Shown here: in pieces, positions 1-5,135 of the stretch
Layout: the number at the start of each line of letters is the position of its first letter
Numbering within the stretch: the first letter of the stretch is position 1
Assembly: GCA_023390415.1 (NCBI GenBank)
Contig: JAEWCW010000003.1
Location: forward strand, 1-7,627
Origin: Pseudomonadota bacterium
GTDB lineage: Bacteria > Pseudomonadota > Alphaproteobacteria > Sphingomonadales > Sphingomonadaceae
Length of the DNA stretch: 7,627 bases
Direction of reading: 5' to 3'
Made by a program: the position numbers and the translations under genes
Notes under the pieces: generated by a model
Seen by the model: only the letters and a program-made list of their open reading frames with translations
Told to the model about the DNA's origin: nothing
The model's database searches: none

Positions 1-279
1 CCGGGCGAGGCCGCGATCCGCTTCCTCGGCCTGGTGCCGGAGCTTGCCGGCAAGGGACACGGCGGCTGGCTGTTCGCCGAGACGCTGGCGCGGGCCTGGC
101 GGCAGGGGATCGAGCGGGTCAGGGTCAACACCTGCTCGCTCGACCATCCGGCGGCGCTGCCGTCTTACCTCAAGGCGGGATTCAGGGCGGTGCGGCGCGC
201 GTTCGAGACCTTCCCCGATCCGCGCCTCGCCGGGCTGCTGCCCGCCGACGCCGCGCCGCAGATCCCGCTGATCCGCTAG
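1..279 (+). CDS. GNAT-family N-acetyltransferase, C-terminal part (5' end outside window)
   Basis: The reading frame is open from the first base, so this is the last 92 residues of a longer protein. It carries the acetyl-CoA-binding motif A of GNAT enzymes: LGLVPEL leads into GKGHGGWL (fragment residues 17-24), the R/Q-x-x-G-x-G/A-type pyrophosphate loop followed by a helix. Then come a beta strand (RVRVNTCSLDHPAA) and the SYLKAGFR segment, typical of the GNAT C-terminal half. Such enzymes transfer an acetyl group from acetyl-CoA to an amine; the substrate cannot be read from this fragment. An internal ATG at position 34 would remove part of the fold and is unlikely to be the real start. Its TAG stop overlaps the stop of the convergent membrane-protein gene. 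Family assignment is fairly secure; specific function is unknown. Confidence 0.8.
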   Translation, partial: PGEAAIRFLGLVPELAGKGHGGWLFAETLARAWRQGIERVRVNTCSLDHPAALPSYLKAGFRAVRRAFETFPDPRLAGLLPADAAPQIPLIR

Positions 280-1091
280 GCGGCGGCCCCGCCCGCCGGG
301 GCGCCCGAGAGCTGCGCATAGATGCGCGCGATCATCACCGTCATGTAGACCCCGATCGCCGTGTTGAGCAGCGCGTCGACGGCCAGCATCACCAAGGCCG
401 ATACGGTGCCCGGATCGGGCCGGCCGGCGACCGCGACCAGCAGGATTCCAAACACGACGGTGACGGCGACGCTGATCACGAGGAACAGCAGGATGACGAG
501 GAGGATGAAGAGGATCAGCTTCCAGACCATGCCGCGGGTGAGCTGCCAGGAGCGGCGGATGATCGCGAGCGGGCCGGCGGCCTCGTCGGCGGCGACCGGG
601 GTCGTCAGCATGAGCCGCGAGAAGACGTAGAGGCCAAGCGGGAGCATCACGATCATCGAGAGCACGGCGATGCGCGCTGCATCGGCGGTCGTCGGCGTGC
701 CCCCCCCGCCGCACAGGATCGCGAACAGGCCGAGGATCAGGAAGGCGGCGGCGGTCGCCGCGAGGCCGACCAGCAAGGTCGCGACAAGCAGCACCGGCAT
801 CCGCCGCAGGCCGTGGGACAGCGCCTCGCCGACGGACAGGCCGCGGCGAAGGGCGAGCGTTGCGATGGCGAGGTTGCCGACCATGCCGATGATGATCGCG
901 ACCGGAAGCGCGACCAGCCAGAGCCCCGGATCGGGAAGCTCGCCTCGTCCCGCGGGGACCGGCACGAGCAGCCGCATCGCGGTCATCGGCAGCGCCACGA
1001 GCAGCAAGGCGATCGGGAAGAGCAAGCGCGCCTCCCGCTTCACGAAAGCGGCGGTCTCGTTCCAGGCCTGGTTCAGCGAAAGCGTCTTCAT
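276..1091 (-). CDS. Six-segment integral membrane protein, glycerophosphodiester-phosphodiesterase membrane-domain-like
   Basis: The protein has 271 residues with about six hydrophobic segments, near residues 23-43, 57-81, 99-127, 140-165, 191-221 and 229-257. Between segments four and five it has RRSWQLTRGMVWK (179-191). An SW-x-LT-x-G-x-x-W element of this kind is typical of the membrane domain found in glycerophosphoryl diester phosphodiesterase membrane regions and related YciC-like proteins. No catalytic domain is attached, so no enzymatic role is claimed. The start is ATG at 1089-1091 because GGGAGAAG lies directly upstream (1094-1101) with good spacing. An in-frame start 17 codons further upstream would place that ribosome site inside the gene and gives a poor N-terminus. 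It is transcribed divergently from lipB and converges on the acetyltransferase. Being a membrane protein is near certain; the family is a recollection from motif style. Confidence 0.82.
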   Translation of the reverse strand: MKTLSLNQAWNETAAFVKREARLLFPIALLLVALPMTAMRLLVPVPAGRGELPDPGLWLVALPVAIIIGMVGNLAIATLALRRGLSVGEALSHGLRRMPVLLVATLLVGLAATAAAFLILGLFAILCGGGGTPTTADAARIAVLSMIVMLPLGLYVFSRLMLTTPVAADEAAGPLAIIRRSWQLTRGMVWKLILFILLVILLFLVISVAVTVVFGILLVAVAGRPDPGTVSALVMLAVDALLNTAIGVYMTVMIARIYAQLSGAPAGGAAA

Positions 1092-1093
1092 AT

Positions 1094-1101
1094 CTTCTCC
1101 C
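1094..1101 (-). promoter_or_regulatory. Ribosome binding site deciding the membrane-protein start
   Basis: On the minus strand GGGAGAAG sits two bases before the ATG at 1091, with the GGAG core about six bases away. It decides in favour of the shorter 271-residue protein over the longer frame beginning at 1142. Confidence 0.7.
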
Positions 1102-1113
1102 TGCTCTGGCGCG

Positions 1114-1142
1114 CTTATGCGCGAAGCGTGGGTAGCGCGCAA
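1114..1142 (-). promoter_or_regulatory. Possible sigma-70-type promoter for the membrane-protein gene
   Basis: On the minus strand TTGCGC (1142-1137) and CATAAG (1119-1114) are separated by exactly 17 bases and lie about 23 bases before the start codon. The -10 matches TATAAT at four of six positions and the -35 matches at three. In GC-rich DNA this is only suggestive. Confidence 0.25.
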
Positions 1143-1192
1143 CGCGCCCGGCCCTTGCGCGGCGGCGCTGCAGCGGCCAAGCGGCAGGCGTG

Positions 1193-1849
1193 ATGGATGA
1201 CTCGATCGAGTGGCGCGAGACGCCGGGCCTCACCCCCTATCCCGAGGCGCTGAGCGAGATGGAGCGGCGCGCCGCCGCGATCCGCGACGAGGGCGCGCCG
1301 GAGCTGATCTGGCTGCTCGAGCACCCGCCGCTCTACACGGCGGGGACCAGCGCCGACCCGGCCGAGCTGTTCAACCCGGAGGGCTTCCCGGTCTTCGAGG
1401 CGGGCCGCGGCGGGCGCTACACCTATCACGGCCCCGGTCAGCGGGTCGGCTACGTCCTCCTCGATCTCCAGAAGCGCGGCCGCGACGTGCGCCATTATGT
1501 CCATTCGCTGGAAGGCTGGGTGATCGATTCGCTCGCCGATCTCGGCGTCGCCGCGCACCGGATCCCGGACAAGATCGGGATCTGGACCCGCGTCAATGGC
1601 GGCGAGGCCAAGGTCGGCGCGATCGGCGTCCGGGTCCGCCGCTGGGTGACCATGCACGGCTTCTCGATCAATATGGAGCCGGAACTTTCGCACTTCCAAG
1701 GCATCGTGCCTTGCGGTATTGCAGACCTTCCAGTGACCAGCCTCGGCGAAATGGGAGTGTCCCACGGGCAACGACGTTTCGATCTGGCACTGAGGCAAAG
1801 GCTCGGCGATTTCCTGTCCTCTCTCGAGGGGAGGATCAGGGAGGCTTGA
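1193..1849 (+). CDS. lipB: Octanoyl-[ACP]:protein N-octanoyltransferase LipB
   Basis: LipB moves an octanoyl group from acyl carrier protein to the lipoyl-domain lysine of 2-oxoacid dehydrogenases and the glycine cleavage H protein, in the cytoplasm; LipA then inserts sulfur. The 218-residue protein shows the family signature RGGRYTYHGPGQ at 72-83, the substrate-pocket strand VGYVLLDL, and the catalytic pair Lys140 (in EAKVGAIG) and Cys174 (in GIVPCGI). Their spacing of 34 matches Lys142/Cys176 of the M. tuberculosis enzyme. The length is normal. The start is ambiguous: GTG at 1190 and ATG at 1193 are adjacent. ATG is preferred because the weak AGG at 1186-1188 is better spaced for it. lipA is not in the window. 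No intrinsic terminator follows before the next gene. Confidence 0.96.
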   Translation: MDDSIEWRETPGLTPYPEALSEMERRAAAIRDEGAPELIWLLEHPPLYTAGTSADPAELFNPEGFPVFEAGRGGRYTYHGPGQRVGYVLLDLQKRGRDVRHYVHSLEGWVIDSLADLGVAAHRIPDKIGIWTRVNGGEAKVGAIGVRVRRWVTMHGFSINMEPELSHFQGIVPCGIADLPVTSLGEMGVSHGQRRFDLALRQRLGDFLSSLEGRIREA

Positions 1850-1924
1850 GAGCCGTCTCCTTTCCGTATATCGTGCAATCCGATTTGGGCTAAGAGGGGG
1901 CACCCCGACCAAATCATAAATCTA

Positions 1925-1929
1925 GGGAG
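1925..1929 (+). promoter_or_regulatory. Ribosome binding site of the first small lipoprotein
   Basis: GGGAG lies ten bases before the ATG at 1940, and a second AGGAA abuts the start codon. The GGGAG core is the more plausible 16S contact and supports this start. Confidence 0.55.
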
Positions 1930-1939
1930 TTTTCAGGAA

Positions 1940-2209
1940 ATGCGTGACCTTTCGAAAGTTCTGACCGGCTCGTTCGTGGCCGGCGCGGCCCTCCTCGTCG
2001 CTGCTTGCGGCGGCGGCAGCGAGGCGAACAACACCGCTGTCGACACCAACGGCCTCGGCGCCGACTACAACGCCCTGCCGGCCGACACCAACGCCCTGCC
2101 GATGGACACCAACGGCCTCGGCGACACCAACCTGACCGGCAACGCGACCGACACCGGCGCGACCACCGGCAACGTCACCGACACGGCGAACACCACGAAC
2201 GCCATGTAA
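1940..2209 (+). CDS. Small Asn/Asp/Thr-rich lipoprotein with heptad-like repeats
   Basis: This 89-residue precursor has a short hydrophobic signal and a lipobox VAAC, giving Cys23 as the predicted lipidation site after signal peptidase II cleavage. The residue after Cys is Gly rather than Asp, so nothing suggests inner-membrane retention. The mature part is low-complexity. About four seven-residue units beginning DTN or DYN run from residue 35 to 61 (DTNGLGA, DYNALPA, DTNALPM, DTNGLG), followed by a Thr/Asn/Gly/Asp-rich tail ending NAM. Aspartate- and asparagine-rich repeats can bind cations, but no recognised calcium-binding motif is present. It resembles the next gene in its N-terminal layout, so the two look like diverged paralogues. 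It is flanked by its own ribosome site and terminator, suggesting a single-gene transcript. Function unknown. Confidence 0.8.
   Translation: MRDLSKVLTGSFVAGAALLVAACGGGSEANNTAVDTNGLGADYNALPADTNALPMDTNGLGDTNLTGNATDTGATTGNVTDTANTTNAM
2042..2122 (+). repeat. In-gene tandem repeat of about 21 bases (four imperfect units)
   Basis: Units starting GACACCAAC or GACTACAAC repeat at 21-base spacing (2042, 2063, 2084, 2105), the last shortened by one codon; another GACACCAAC follows at 2123. They encode DTN/DYN-led heptads and preserve the frame. Repeats of this sort can gain or lose units by slippage. Confidence 0.75.
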
Positions 2210-2240
2210 TTCGGCGCCGTTTCGACGGCACCGTGACGGA

Positions 2241-2278
2241 GGGGCTGCCAGGGCGACCGGGCGGCCCCTTTCCTTTTG
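2241..2278 (+). terminator. Intrinsic terminator after the first lipoprotein gene
   Basis: A nine-pair stem (2241-2249 with 2260-2268, containing one G-U pair) with a ten-base loop is followed by TTTCCTTTT. It lies 32 bases after the stop codon and separates the two lipoprotein genes into independent transcripts. Confidence 0.75.
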
Positions 2279-2352
2279 TGCGGATGGCGAAGGCGCTGAC
2301 GCGCTCCAGCTACCCGCCCGACACTATGCGGCGGCATCGCGCGCCGCGAACA

Positions 2353-2358
2353 GGGAGA
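2353..2358 (+). promoter_or_regulatory. Ribosome binding site of the second small lipoprotein
   Basis: GGGAGA lies seven bases before the ATG at 2366, a clear Shine-Dalgarno match that fixes this start. Confidence 0.7.
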
Positions 2359-2365
2359 CCAATCG

Positions 2366-2683
2366 ATGCGCAACCTGATCGGCAAGATCGCCGCCGGAAG
2401 TGCGGCCACCGCCCTCGCCCTCCTCCTCGCGGGCTGCGGCAGCGACAGCGCGGCCAACAACAGCGCCGTCAACAATCTCGGCGCGACCGAGCTCAACGTC
2501 GGCGATCCCGCCGCAGTCGAGACTCTCGGCAACGAAGCCGGCAACCTGGGCGGCGACTCCGGGACTCTCCCGGCGGCCACGTCGAACAGCGCAGGCACCC
2601 CGCCAGCGGACGTTCCTGCGGACTCGACCGACGTCGGCGGCGACACCGGCGGCAATGCGGGCGCAGCGATCAACGGCATGTGA
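2366..2683 (+). CDS. Small Asn/Gly/Ala-rich lipoprotein, paralogue-like to the preceding gene
   Basis: The 105-residue precursor has a charged N-terminus (MRNLIGK), a hydrophobic stretch and a canonical lipobox LAGC with Cys24 as the lipidated residue. The mature chain is disordered-looking and rich in Asn, Gly, Ala, Asp, Ser and Thr, with no domain I recognise. It shares a pattern with the upstream lipoprotein: MR-D/N-L start, a CG-x-x-S pairing after the lipobox, an ANN-x-AV segment soon afterwards, and a chain ending in Met (INGM versus TNAM). The tail here lacks the DTN heptads. It has its own ribosome site and a strong terminator. The lipoprotein call is secure; function is unknown, and a structural or cell-envelope role is only a guess. 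Confidence 0.82.
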   Translation: MRNLIGKIAAGSAATALALLLAGCGSDSAANNSAVNNLGATELNVGDPAAVETLGNEAGNLGGDSGTLPAATSNSAGTPPADVPADSTDVGGDTGGNAGAAINGM

Positions 2684-2715
2684 TCGCCGGCCGCACCGGC
2701 CCGCAAAGATTTTCG

Positions 2716-2748
2716 AAGGCCGCCCTTTGCGGGGCGGCCTTTTTCTTC
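2716..2748 (+). terminator. Strong intrinsic terminator after the second lipoprotein gene
   Basis: A perfect ten-pair stem (2716-2725 with 2732-2741) with a six-base loop TTTGCG runs into TTTTTCTTCT. It begins 33 bases after the stop codon. No gene on the opposite strand ends here, so it serves the lipoprotein transcript. Confidence 0.9.
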
Positions 2749-2830
2749 TACGCCAGCATCTTAGCCGACAACCGGTGAACCGTGCCCCCGCCGCGACGGA
2801 TGCGCAGGCGGAATCTGGATCGGGCGTCGG

Positions 2831-2840
2831 CCATGGTTAA
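2831..2840 (-). promoter_or_regulatory. CtrA-like half-site upstream of the secreted four-cysteine protein
   Basis: The minus strand reads TTAACCATGG, containing the TTAACCAT half-site known for the alphaproteobacterial cell-cycle regulator CtrA. It lies 33 bases before the ATG at 2874, inside the expected promoter area. A single half-site can occur by chance. Confidence 0.3.
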
Positions 2841-2873
2841 GGATAGCAGCCAAGGAGCGGCAGAAGAGCGGGC

Positions 2874-3557
2874 ATGATCGGAAAACTGACCAGCAGATTG
2901 CGCCTGGCCGCGCTCGCCTTCCTCGCCGCACTGACCTTCGCCGCCCAGCCGGCGCGGGCCCAGCTCTTCATCTACGAGCCGAACTTCCGCGGCGGCCCCG
3001 TCGAGGGCGACGATCCCCTGGTCGGAGTCCCGATCCCCGGCGCGACCCCGGCCGAATATCGCGCCCATATCCTGTGGAACCTGCGCTCGGGCCTCAACGT
3101 CGCCGCGCTGCAATGCCAGTTCTCCGCCTATCTGCGTGCGGTGCCGAACTACAATGCGCTGCTCGCCCATCATTCGGCCGAGCTCGCCGCCGCCTATCGC
3201 ACGCTCACCGGCTATTTCACGCGCCGCAACGGCGCCGCCCAGGGCCCGCGCCGCTTCGACGATTATTCGACGATGACCTACAACAATTTCTCGACCCTCC
3301 AGGCGCAGATGGGCTTCTGCCAGACCGCGACGAGAATCCTCAAGGAAGCGCTCCAGCAGCCCAAGGGCCATCTGATCGACGTCGCCCGCGCGCGGATGCG
3401 CGAGCTTCGCAACAGCCTGGTCGCGGTCTCGGACCTGCCGCCGTCGACCAACCCGTTCGCGATGCGCAGCTTCCTTCCGCCGAACATCACCGATCCCTGC
3501 GCCGGCCTCACCGGCAAGCGCCTCCGCCGCTGCATCGCACCGCCCCGGCGGGGGTAA
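2874..3557 (+). CDS. Secreted hypothetical protein with four cysteines, function unknown
   Basis: This 227-residue protein begins with a clear Sec signal peptide: basic residues (K4, R8, R10), a hydrophobic stretch rich in Leu/Ala/Phe, and a cleavage site after ARA (residue 29), so the mature chain starts at Gln30. The mature part is mostly predicted-helical, with Cys at 81, 149, 209 and 220. In the oxidising periplasm these could form two disulfides, perhaps 81-149 and 209-220, an inference from spacing. There is no lipobox, no membrane segment after the signal, and no catalytic motif I recognise. The C-terminus is basic (KRLRRC, PPRRG). The ribosome site is poor: AAGGAG at 2852-2857 is too distant, and GAAGAG (2863-2868) is a closer partial match. 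It converges on queE with a 34-base gap. I do not recognise the family. Confidence 0.75.
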   Translation: MIGKLTSRLRLAALAFLAALTFAAQPARAQLFIYEPNFRGGPVEGDDPLVGVPIPGATPAEYRAHILWNLRSGLNVAALQCQFSAYLRAVPNYNALLAHHSAELAAAYRTLTGYFTRRNGAAQGPRRFDDYSTMTYNNFSTLQAQMGFCQTATRILKEALQQPKGHLIDVARARMRELRNSLVAVSDLPPSTNPFAMRSFLPPNITDPCAGLTGKRLRRCIAPPRRG

Positions 3558-3565
3558 GTACCTAT

Positions 3566-3590
3566 TCCTCCAATCGTAAGATCGGGAGGA
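3566..3590. other. Short inverted repeat between convergent genes
   Basis: TCCTCC (3566-3571) and GGAGGA (3585-3590) could pair around a 13-base loop in the 34-base gap between the secreted protein and queE. No T-run follows on either strand, so it is at best a weak bidirectional terminator. Confidence 0.2.
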
Positions 3591-3591
3591 G

Positions 3592-4224
3592 TTAGCGCAG
3601 CCCCGCGGTCTTGTGATTCTGGAGGGTGAGGCGCCACTTCGGGTGGGCCATCACATAGCTGATCGCCGCCTCGAGGGCGGCCTCGCGATCGGCGCAGTCC
3701 ATCGGCTGGATCAGGAAATGCCGGAAATCCCAGCCTTCGAAGGCGGCGGGATCGACGCCCTTTTGCGGCCAGACCAGTTTCAGCTCGTCGCCCGAGCGCT
3801 GGACGATCTCGGTGCCCGCCTTGGGGCTGATGCAGATCCAGTCCAGTCCCTTGGGCGCCTGCTGGGTACCGTTGCTCTCGACCGCGACCTCGAAGCCGAC
3901 CGCATGGAGGGCATCGACCAGCGCCTCGTCCACCTGCAGCAAGGGCTCCCCGCCGGTCAGCACGGCGAGCGGCCGAACCCCGCTCGCCTCGCCCCACAAG
4001 GCGAGCGCCTTCGCCGCGAGCGCGGCGGCGCCGTATCGGCCGCCATTCGAGCCGTCCATGCCGACGAAATCGGTGTCGCAGAAGGTACAGGCCGCCTCCG
4101 CCCGGTCCTGCTCGCGGCCCGACCACAGGTTGCAGCCGGCAAAGCGCACGAACACCGCCCGACGCCCCGCCTGGATCCCCTCCCCCTGAAGGGTCAGGAA
4201 CATCTCCTTGACCGCATAGGTCAT
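3592..4224 (-). CDS. queE: 7-carboxy-7-deazaguanine synthase QueE (radical SAM)
   Basis: QueE converts 6-carboxy-5,6,7,8-tetrahydropterin to 7-carboxy-7-deazaguanine in the queuosine pathway, using SAM, an iron-sulfur cluster and Mg2+. The 210-residue protein opens with the typical KEMFLTLQGEG segment. Its cluster cysteines are Cys31, Cys46 and Cys49, a CX14CX2C arrangement rather than the CX3CX2C of most radical SAM enzymes; this variant is known from the Burkholderia multivorans enzyme. TGGEPLLQ (the SAM-binding GGE motif) and ESNGT follow. The ATG at 4222-4224 overlaps the queC TGA in ATGA, so translation is probably coupled and QueC and QueE made together. A longer in-frame reading up to 4332 lies wholly inside queC and is not needed. 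Confidence 0.96.
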   Translation of the reverse strand: MTYAVKEMFLTLQGEGIQAGRRAVFVRFAGCNLWSGREQDRAEAACTFCDTDFVGMDGSNGGRYGAAALAAKALALWGEASGVRPLAVLTGGEPLLQVDEALVDALHAVGFEVAVESNGTQQAPKGLDWICISPKAGTEIVQRSGDELKLVWPQKGVDPAAFEGWDFRHFLIQPMDCADREAALEAAISYVMAHPKWRLTLQNHKTAGLR

Positions 4225-4934
4225 CGGCCAAGCCCCGCAGGGCCGGGACCGTCCGCGTAGCGCGTGGGGTCGGGCAATCCGGCCTGCTCGAAGCCGCGGC
4301 GGCGGAGGCGGCAGGAGTCGCAGAGGCCGCAATGCCGGTGGTCGGGCGTCGGATCGTAGCAGGACCAGCTCATCCCGGCGTCGAGGCCGAGCCGCGCGGC
4401 CTCGGCGGCGATCTCGGCCTTGGTCATTTCGAGCAAGGGCGTGCGGACATGGAATTGATCGCCCTCGACTCCGGCCTTAGTCGCGCGGTTCGCCATCTCC
4501 TCGAAGGCGGCGACGAATTCCGGACGGCAATCGGGATAACCCGAATAATCGAGCGCATTGACCCCGATATGGAGGTCGCGCGCGCCGACCGCCTCCGCCC
4601 AGGCCAGGCAGAGCGAGAGGAAGACGGTGTTGCGCGCGGGGACGTAGGTGATGGGGATGACATCTTCCTCCACCCCGCCCTTCGGCACGTCGATGTCGTC
4701 GGTCAGTGCGGAGCCCCCGAAGCGGCTGAGATCGAGCGGAAGAACGATATGGCGCTCGGCGCCGACCGCGCGGGCAATGTTCGCCGCCGCCTCCAGCTCG
4801 ATCCGGTGGCGCTGGTTGTAATCGACGGTCAGCGCGAAGATCCGGTGCCCGGACTCGCGCGCGAGGCCGGCGACGACCATCGAATCAAGGCCGCCCGAAA
4901 GGAGGACGATCGCGGGACGCTGAGCTTCGGTCAT
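4221..4934 (-). CDS. queC: 7-cyano-7-deazaguanine synthase QueC
   Basis: QueC uses ATP and ammonia to turn 7-carboxy-7-deazaguanine, the QueE product, into preQ0, precursor of queuosine in tRNA. The 237-residue protein shows the PP-loop SGGLDS at 13-18, VDYNQRHRIE at 38-47, the YVPARNT motif at 98-104, GYPDCRPEF at 132-140, and a C-terminal zinc site of Cys192, Cys202, Cys205 and Cys208. Length is normal for the family. The start at 4932-4934 gives MTEAQRPAIV directly before the PP-loop strand. A TTG start at 4973 would add 13 residues but overlaps the T-run of the upstream terminator. No good ribosome site precedes the ATG. The gene ends in ATGA shared with queE. Only 37 bases separate its start from the terminator. 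Confidence 0.96.
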   Translation of the reverse strand: MTEAQRPAIVLLSGGLDSMVVAGLARESGHRIFALTVDYNQRHRIELEAAANIARAVGAERHIVLPLDLSRFGGSALTDDIDVPKGGVEEDVIPITYVPARNTVFLSLCLAWAEAVGARDLHIGVNALDYSGYPDCRPEFVAAFEEMANRATKAGVEGDQFHVRTPLLEMTKAEIAAEAARLGLDAGMSWSCYDPTPDHRHCGLCDSCRLRRRGFEQAGLPDPTRYADGPGPAGLGR

Positions 4935-4971
4935 GGCGGCGCGGCTAGGCCCCTGGAGCTTCGATTGCCAC

Positions 4972-5003
4972 AAAAAAACGGGCCGCCCGGAGGAGGGCGG
5001 CCC
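4972..5003 (-). terminator. Intrinsic terminator between hslO and queC
   Basis: On the minus strand a perfect nine-pair stem GGGCCGCCC/GGGCGGCCC (5003-4995 with 4988-4980) with loop TCCTCC is followed by G and seven T (4978-4972). It is directional: no T-run follows on the plus strand. It ends whatever transcript comes from the hslO side, only 37 bases before queC. Confidence 0.9.
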
Positions 5004-5066
5004 AGTTGAGGCTGTTGCAGCCTGCTAGGGAGGAAAGCGTGCCCAAAACCCGGCACGCCCCCTAGC
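4972..5066 (-). ncRNA. Candidate structured small RNA or leader RNA of about 95 nt
   Basis: Read on the minus strand, the stretch folds into three consecutive hairpins. The first has an outer stem GCTAGGG/CCCTAGC (5066-5060 with 5030-5024) and an inner stem GCGTGCC/GGCACGC (5058-5052 with 5043-5037), with a C/U-rich TTTCCT internal loop (5036-5031). The second is AGGCTG/CAGCCT (5023-5018 with 5014-5009) with a CAA loop. The third is the terminator, whose loop is TCCTCC. Exposed CCUCC-type segments could pair with Shine-Dalgarno sequences, a known mode of alphaproteobacterial trans-acting small RNAs. Alternatives are the 3' untranslated region of hslO or a queC attenuator. No known RNA family is recognised, and the 5' end is set only by the first stem. 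Confidence 0.45.
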
Positions 5067-5080
5067 TAGCACGATCATGG

Positions 5081-5095
5081 TAAACGCCCCGTTAA
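5081..5095 (-). promoter_or_regulatory. Near-consensus CtrA box before the structured RNA
   Basis: The minus strand reads TTAA, seven bases, TTTA, then CC. This differs at one position from the full CtrA site TTAA-N7-TTAA. It lies 14 bases upstream of the first stem, where a promoter for a small RNA would be expected. No convincing -10 hexamer accompanies it. Confidence 0.35.
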
Positions 5096-5135
5096 CCGCC
5101 TTGTCGGCCGGCGTTCAGGCTTGGATTCCAGGCAC

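Noticed and set aside
1135..1147. GCGCG-CAA-CGCGC hairpin between the membrane protein and lipB
   Set aside because: Short pure G/C repeats of this kind arise easily by chance in such GC-rich DNA, and no T-run follows.
1115..1912. Long 265-codon frame on the minus strand across lipB
   Set aside because: It lies antisense to lipB, whose catalytic motifs are intact. Its translation is a His/Arg/Asp/Ala-rich sequence typical of the complement of GC-rich coding DNA, and no ribosome site is present.
2296..2328. CTGACG ... ACTATG as a promoter for the second lipoprotein
   Set aside because: The spacing is 21 bases, too long for a standard sigma-70 promoter, and the hexamers are only partial matches.
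2005..2778. Overlapping long frames (2005-2778 + and 2065-2706 -) across the two lipoprotein genes
   Set aside because: They read through the terminators and have Arg/His-rich or Ala/Pro-rich composition. The lipoprotein frames have signal peptides, lipoboxes and ribosome sites.
3278..4231. 317-codon minus-strand frame overlapping queE and the secreted protein
   Set aside because: It is out of frame with queE, rich in Gly/Arg, and crosses a convergent gene boundary; no supporting motif.
4935..4973. Extended queC N-terminus from TTG at 4973
   Set aside because: It would start at the edge of the terminator T-run with no ribosome site, and adds 13 residues before the conserved PP-loop strand that the family does not need.
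4332..5009. 225-codon plus-strand frame across queC
   Set aside because: It is antisense to queC and runs into the terminator hairpin; no recognisable domain.
4972..5095. preQ1 riboswitch upstream of queC
   Set aside because: The location is suggestive, but the small preQ1-I pseudoknot pattern with its A-rich tail pairing back into the loop is not found, and the folds seen are ordinary nested hairpins.
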